From NCBI GenBank assembly GCA_900088475.1, contig FLMG01000104.1, positions 3,351-16,830 of the forward strand: a stretch of DNA of 13,480 bases, in the 5' to 3' direction. The stretch's first letter is position 1, and each line of letters opens with the position of its first letter. The stretch is from Hyphochytrium catenoides. Its lineage: Eukaryota; Sar; Hyphochytriomycetes; Hyphochytriales; Hyphochytriaceae. This document shows, one piece after another, positions 9,621-13,480 of the stretch. The notes beneath the pieces were generated by a model. It saw nothing but the letters and a program-made list of their open reading frames with translations, was not told the DNA's origin and ran no database searches. The position numbers and the translations under genes are program-made.

Positions 9621-11147
9621 ATGTCAGCCGCCGGTGGGGAAAGAAGAGAAAGAGGGCTTAAGCCTCATCTCATTTCCTCCTTCCGATTTCTTCCCACGCG
9701 CTCTCTCTCGGGCTTTCTCCTCCGAACCATCTTTCTTCTCTTCTTTCTCTCCTTTGCGGCGGGAGAAGAACATCTTCGCCGCCATCTCCCCGGCAGCAGT
9801 AGCATTCTCCTTGGGAGGCCTGCCACTGCCAGCGTTCACCCTCGGCAAGGCGCCAAGGCAGAAGCTCGCTTCAGATCAGTTCGTCCCGTGAACTCTCTCG
9901 CTAAGGCAAGCGAAGGCTCAGCAGGCCAGCTGCCAGGACGAGGTCCAGCCAGGGCAGAGATTGCAGCAGAAGTACGGGCAGTACGAGCAGCAGCGGCACC
10001 GGGCGATGGCATCCAAAGCAGAGTCAAAGGCGTGATTGACTTCTATGGCGCCAAGGAAGCCGAAGGCTTCTATCTTAGATGGACTAGGGATGTGCTGGAA
10101 GCTTATGGGCGGCTCCGGAGTCTGCCAGAGGCTGAGCTCAGAAGAAGCAACGCTGATTTCTTCTCCAAGGCAAGGAAAGCGTTGAAAGAAGCGAAAGCCT
10201 TTGTAGCCATGGCCCTTCCGCCTGGCGCCATGCACTATCGCCTTGTAAAGCGCTATGACAGCGTGGCGCGACAGCATCAGGAGGCCGTCCAGCAGAGCTT
10301 GATAGCGAAGGCTGCTGTCATAAATGCAGAGAAAGCGCATGTTGAACCGCTGTTGAAGGGCAATGACTTCGGGGAGAGGCCGCCATCGGAGACCTTGCCT
10401 ATCGGGGAGAACCTCGACCAGGTCATTGCTCTGTCAAAGGCTAAGCCCCCGAAGCAAGGCATTCCAGAGCTTGTCCAAGACTTCATGTGGAAGACAGTGC
10501 CTACCTGGCAGTTCCTCCAAACTTTCATTCCTCTTTCAAGGGCTAAGGCAACGATGCAGCGCATAAAAGAGCTTTCCCTGGAGCTGGAGACAGGGGAAAA
10601 AGCGCTCTTGAGTCTTCAAAAGGAAGGAGGGCAAACGGCAGATTCTTTCAAAGAGCTTTCTTCTCTTCAAAAGCAGCTTAAGTCTCTCTATTTGACTGCC
10701 AAGAAAGAGGTTGTTCCACGGACGAGAGGACTGGGCAAGCAAAAAGAGGTCCCTGCCCAGACGATCCGCCTCAAGTTAGACGGAGAGCAAAAGGAGAGAG
10801 AGATCCGAGTTGCGGGAGGAGAAGGAGAGACTGCCACGGTTCTCCCGCAAGGCGCTCATCCTCAGGAGCACGTCACGGTGGCAGCAGGAGAGCTTGTACT
10901 CGCTGAAGCCCGAGCGCAATGGTTGCTGGCCATAAAGACAATGCTCGACTGGAAGATGAAGGACATGTTTGGAGACAACGAGCCTCCGGCGCTGTATCCT
11001 CAGCAGCAGGAGCTGGTCGATGAGGTTGCGACGCTCTCAGGAGTTCTCAAGCATTTGGACGTGACGGAGAACTTTATCGGGGTTCCAGAGCAAGTTCCGT
11101 ACCTAGAGCAGCTCTATGCACTGAAGAGAGGAAGAGTTGAAAAATGA
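9621..11147 (+). CDS. Predicted secreted or membrane-anchored helical protein, unknown family (member A of convergent pair)
   Basis: A single frame encodes 508 residues and ends in tandem stops TGA TAA. ATG 9621 is the only in-frame ATG before the hydrophobic segment; its context is acacaATG (A at -3), after a ~250-nt CT-rich leader. Residues 32-47 (FLLRTIFLLFFLSFAA) are hydrophobic and could be a signal peptide or signal anchor, though CT-rich DNA gives Phe/Leu/Ser in any frame. Residues 50-130 are Arg/Ala/Pro-rich with many A-ending codons. Residues 135-508 look securely coding: mainly charged and helical, with probable coiled-coil stretches at about 307-362 and 460-480. There are almost no Cys and no catalytic motif I recognise. 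It shares ordered anchors with the convergent minus-strand gene (SLP 167, YRL 206, ALLS 328, PQxQxLxD 460). The +1-shifted frame is more coding-like between about 9750 and 10032, so the true 5' structure may include an intron or indel. The C-terminal two thirds is firm, the N-terminus not. Confidence 0.75.
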   Translation: MSAAGGERRERGLKPHLISSFRFLPTRSLSGFLLRTIFLLFFLSFAAGEEHLRRHLPGSSSILLGRPATASVHPRQGAKAEARFRSVRPVNSLAKASEGSAGQLPGRGPARAEIAAEVRAVRAAAAPGDGIQSRVKGVIDFYGAKEAEGFYLRWTRDVLEAYGRLRSLPEAELRRSNADFFSKARKALKEAKAFVAMALPPGAMHYRLVKRYDSVARQHQEAVQQSLIAKAAVINAEKAHVEPLLKGNDFGERPPSETLPIGENLDQVIALSKAKPPKQGIPELVQDFMWKTVPTWQFLQTFIPLSRAKATMQRIKELSLELETGEKALLSLQKEGGQTADSFKELSSLQKQLKSLYLTAKKEVVPRTRGLGKQKEVPAQTIRLKLDGEQKEREIRVAGGEGETATVLPQGAHPQEHVTVAAGELVLAEARAQWLLAIKTMLDWKMKDMFGDNEPPALYPQQQELVDEVATLSGVLKHLDVTENFIGVPEQVPYLEQLYALKRGRVEK

Positions 11148-11459
11148 TAAGTGTTTCTCATACTCTCCCTCTCTTTCTTTCTCTCTCTCTCTCTCTCGTT
11201 GTCATTGCGAGTCGCTTCTCCTCTGTATCTAGGACAGCGTTGTAATACGGCAAGAAAGATGAGGAGAGAGTGAGAGAGTTGTCTCTCCTGCTGTTTCTCT
11301 CTCTCTCAGCTTGCGCCTCTTTTCTCTAGTCTTCTGTGTTGATAAACAATCAATAAGCAAAACATCCACACAAAGGACCTTGGCGTCTCTCTCTCCTTCT
11401 TCACTCTCGGTCTGTGCTCTCCGGGTGTCCTCTCCCGTCCCTCTCTCTTGTTTGCCGCT

Positions 11460-11461
<2 letters not shown>

Positions 11462-11506
<45 letters not shown>
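11462..11506. repeat. Pure (CT)n microsatellite
   Basis: Forty-five nucleotides of uninterrupted TC/CT dinucleotide, about 315 nt after the stop codon of the plus-strand gene. Confidence 0.98.
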
Positions 11507-11509
<3 letters not shown>

Positions 11510-11814
11510 AATAAGTGAATGGCCTGTCACGGAGGTAGAAGGGCTATTGATTGACTTCAATGATAGGAAAGAGAAGAAAGACTGACTTCGTCATTCATCT
11601 CGGTCAGGCGAGAGAGTCCTCTTGTCCTATATAAAGGACAGGGAAGAGAGATTTAAGAACAACGGGGAAGAGAGACACCTGGCCCGAGGGAGAGGAAGAC
11701 TTGCGATCGAAGTCAGAGATAAAGGAGAAGATGGGAAAACGAAAGGAAAATGTAGATATTCGTTTCTATTCTGCTGGGAGGTCATGCAGGTATCTTCTAG
11801 GTATTTGGGCTGAA

Positions 11815-12054
11815 GAGGGAGGGAGAACGAGAGAAAGAGAGAGAGAGAGAGAGAGGAAAAACAGAGGAAGAAGAGAGAAAGCTAAGTAAAGAGCAGAGAA
11901 AAAGAAGAGAGAAGGAGGAAATGAAGGAAGAAGAAGAGCCAAGAACCACAAGCCTCCTATTAATTCCTAAAAGAAGAAGACATCTCTCTCCCCTTTCTCT
12001 CTCTCTCTCTCTCTCTCTCCATCTCTTTTCCTCTTTCTCTCTCTCTTTCTTCAT
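11815..12054. repeat. GA-rich block followed by CT-rich block
   Basis: A GA-rich stretch (about 11815-11935, pure core near 11837-11855) is followed by a CT-rich stretch (about 11981-12054, pure core near 11996-12019). It is a smaller version of the purine/pyrimidine pair at 8581-8985. It lies within the likely 3' region of the minus-strand gene. Confidence 0.85.
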
Positions 12055-12101
12055 GTCCAACGTCTGCTCCTCTCTTCCTATGTATCTTTCTCTTGTTTCG
12101 C

Positions 12102-13480
12102 TTAGGAGTCTCTACGGGCCGCTTTGACGACAGGCTGCTTAAGAGCTTCGCTTAGCAGCCAAAAAGCATCCATGAGCCGCTGTATTTGCGGCGACCCTGG
12201 GGCCTCCTTTGCCTCTCCTTCTCGGTTCAGCGGCGCTGTCCACTCTTCCAGCTTCACGGCCTTCAACTCTGCGGGCGGCGTGTGCTTTAAGGTCTCAGCC
12301 TTGGCCACCACGACTCTGATGTCGCTTCGAAGCTGTGCCTCCAATGCGTGGATATAATTCACCATGGGTCCAAGCTCTCGGCCCATCTGATAGTCTTTCC
12401 CTTCATGTTCAAGGACGCTACCAGCTTTCCGGAGCCATGGAGCGTCCAGCGTCTCATCGATAAAGGGCTTCTGCCGTGCTGCTTCTCCGCGGCTAGGAGG
12501 AGCCTCGAGAACAAGATCGCCTTTGATCACTGTTGGCAGAGTCTTCAGCTCTTCATCGATGACATGGATCTTCCATAGAGAATCGATGGACAGGACGCCG
12601 CTGCTCTCTTCTTCTTTCACCTGCTTGAGAATGCTCAGTAGCGCGCTGTCCATCTCGTGCAGAGTCTCCGGGAGAACCCTCGCTACGCTGTCCAAAGCTC
12701 TGATTCTGCCATCCAAAAACGAGATCCTGTTGATGAACTTGAGGTCTCTGTCTAACGCCATCCTCTCTGGGCCGTTGAGAAAATTCTCATAGCGCTTCTT
12801 CCTCTCGACAACTCTGCCTCCGTGTTCCAATCGGTAGCGCCTGGCATAGTCCAGCTCCCAGAGCGGGCCAACTTCTTTCCTGAGAAAGGCTCTAACTTCT
12901 GCTAATCTATCGATCTTCTCTGTGAGAGCAACGCTGTCCGGGAGAGAACCCTTGTGATAATGCTCAGTAAGGTCATTGGTCGCTTGGCGGAGAATACGTT
13001 GCAAGAGCTCTGCCTTCTGAACCCTTGTCAGCGATGCCGCCGGTTGTCCATCGTGCTCTCTGCGAAAAGCAGCAGTGCTTATCGACCGCTGTCCATTCTG
13101 CTTGGGCAGAAGACGTTGAGCGGCAGGCCTGCGATGCGCTGGGAAGCGTCTTCCAAGGATTCCATGTGCCAGTGGCCTTGCTGGTGCTTGTTGCTTGATT
13201 CTTGTTGCTCCAGTCTGAGCTGCGACAAGCCTGGCCTGGAGGTGGCGATGGAAGGAGAGAGAGAGACTCTCAATATTTCTTTCTTCTTCTTCTGCTGCTG
13301 CTGCTGCTGCTGCGAGTCTGACTGCTGAAAGCTGGTGCTGGTCCTGTGCATGAGAGAGAGAGAAGAAGGAGAGAGCGTATAGGAGAGAGCAGAGGAGAAA
13401 GAGTAACGAGGAGAAGGATGGGCAGCAAGGGAAGAAGAAGGAGGAAGATAGAGTCTTTCTTCTTGAGAAGGTTTCTCTTT
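12102..13480 (-). CDS. Predicted secreted helical protein, unknown family (member B of convergent pair; 5' end unresolved or beyond window)
   Basis: The minus-strand frame ending at TAA 12104-12102 is open for at least 458 codons to the right edge, with no in-frame ATG in the window. The part from about 13050 down to 12105 is clearly coding: charged, helical, one likely coiled coil, essentially no Cys, with RYRLEHGGRVVERKKRYENF and a C-terminal PQIQRLMDAFWLLSEALK. Further upstream the same frame gives a hydrophobic run ending ALSFFSLSHAQ (about 13344-13406), which could be a signal peptide, then seven Ala and four Glu. An alternative start is ATG 13351 in another frame, reading MHRTSTSFQQ and a Gln7-Lys4 run down to a stop at 13079; its codons favour G/C at third positions, but its start context (ctctctcATG) is weak and it would need a splice or indel near 13080-13030 to join the main frame. 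Function unknown. Shared anchors link it to the plus-strand gene. Confidence 0.65.
   Translation of the reverse strand, partial: RETFSRRKTLSSSFFFPCCPSFSSLLFLLCSLLYALSFFSLSHAQDQHQLSAVRLAAAAAAAEEEERNIESLSLSFHRHLQARLVAAQTGATRIKQQAPARPLAHGILGRRFPAHRRPAAQRLLPKQNGQRSISTAAFRREHDGQPAASLTRVQKAELLQRILRQATNDLTEHYHKGSLPDSVALTEKIDRLAEVRAFLRKEVGPLWELDYARRYRLEHGGRVVERKKRYENFLNGPERMALDRDLKFINRISFLDGRIRALDSVARVLPETLHEMDSALLSILKQVKEEESSGVLSIDSLWKIHVIDEELKTLPTVIKGDLVLEAPPSRGEAARQKPFIDETLDAPWLRKAGSVLEHEGKDYQMGRELGPMVNYIHALEAQLRSDIRVVVAKAETLKHTPPAELKAVKLEEWTAPLNREGEAKEAPGSPQIQRLMDAFWLLSEALKQPVVKAARRDS
13290..13313. repeat. (CTG/CAG)7 trinucleotide repeat inside a gene
   Basis: Seven to eight CTG units on the plus strand. 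On the coding minus strand they read as seven Ala in the main frame or seven Gln in the frame starting at ATG 13351. Next to it is a ttc run (about 13278-13291) giving Glu or Lys. Confidence 0.93.

Larger units (their letters stand above)
11148..12101. other. Intergenic space between convergent genes, CT/GA repeats
   Basis: It contains CT tracts (about 11160-11200, 11290-11315), a pure (CT)n run and a GA block followed by a CT block. Both 3' untranslated regions and both transcription ends must lie here. No AATAAA-type signal stands out (ttataataag at 11506-11515 is the nearest). I see no further gene. Confidence 0.65.

Noticed and set aside
9338-9661. Open frame in the CT-rich leader of the plus-strand gene
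   Set aside because: Composition is only Ser/Leu/Pro/Phe from CT-rich DNA, the start is not a convincing ATG, and it overlaps the better gene start.
10018-10035. Programmed -1 frameshift site to explain the frame change near 10030
   Set aside because: The sequence around tca aag gcg does not fit the X-XXY-YYZ slippery heptamer; an intron or indel is simpler.
1-13480. tRNA, rRNA, CRISPR, transposase or reverse-transcriptase signals
   Set aside because: I looked for cloverleaf arms, regularly spaced repeats and catalytic motifs on both strands and found none that hold.

Overview
The window looks like nuclear DNA of a microbial eukaryote, lineage unresolved. It has low gene density, very long GA/CT microsatellites and polypurine/polypyrimidine tracts between genes, no ribosome-binding sites or operon structure, and predicted secreted proteins of eukaryotic style. 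GC content is roughly balanced. Nothing here fixes the taxon. Dense GA/CT repeats occur in several protist groups, such as coccidians and some algae, so I do not name one.

Layout. Positions 1-810 (minus strand) hold the 5' part of a secreted cysteine-rich protein with disintegrin-like repeats, cut by the left window edge. Positions 811-4180 are intergenic and filled with GA and CT tracts. Positions 4180-7440 form an island poor in GA/CT repeats with weak, conflicting coding signals. The best of these are an exon-like stretch on the plus strand (6112-6598, with a consensus splice donor) and one on the minus strand (6665-6889). Positions 7440-9620 return to repeats: a small hairpin, a GAA-rich purine tract, a long (GA)n, and a roughly 200-nt purine block followed by a pyrimidine block.

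The right end holds two convergent genes, 9621-11147 (plus) and 12102 to the window edge (minus). They are separated by about 950 bp of CT/GA repeats. I recognise neither family, but the two proteins share several short anchors in the same order and with similar spacing, so they are probably divergent paralogs. In both genes the 3' two thirds is clearly coding in one frame, while in the 5' third a different frame looks better. This suggests short introns or indels that I cannot resolve by eye.

The clear genes encode, or may encode, proteins entering the secretory pathway. No metabolic pathway, operon, defence system or mobile element can be assembled from them. I found no tRNA, rRNA or CRISPR array.
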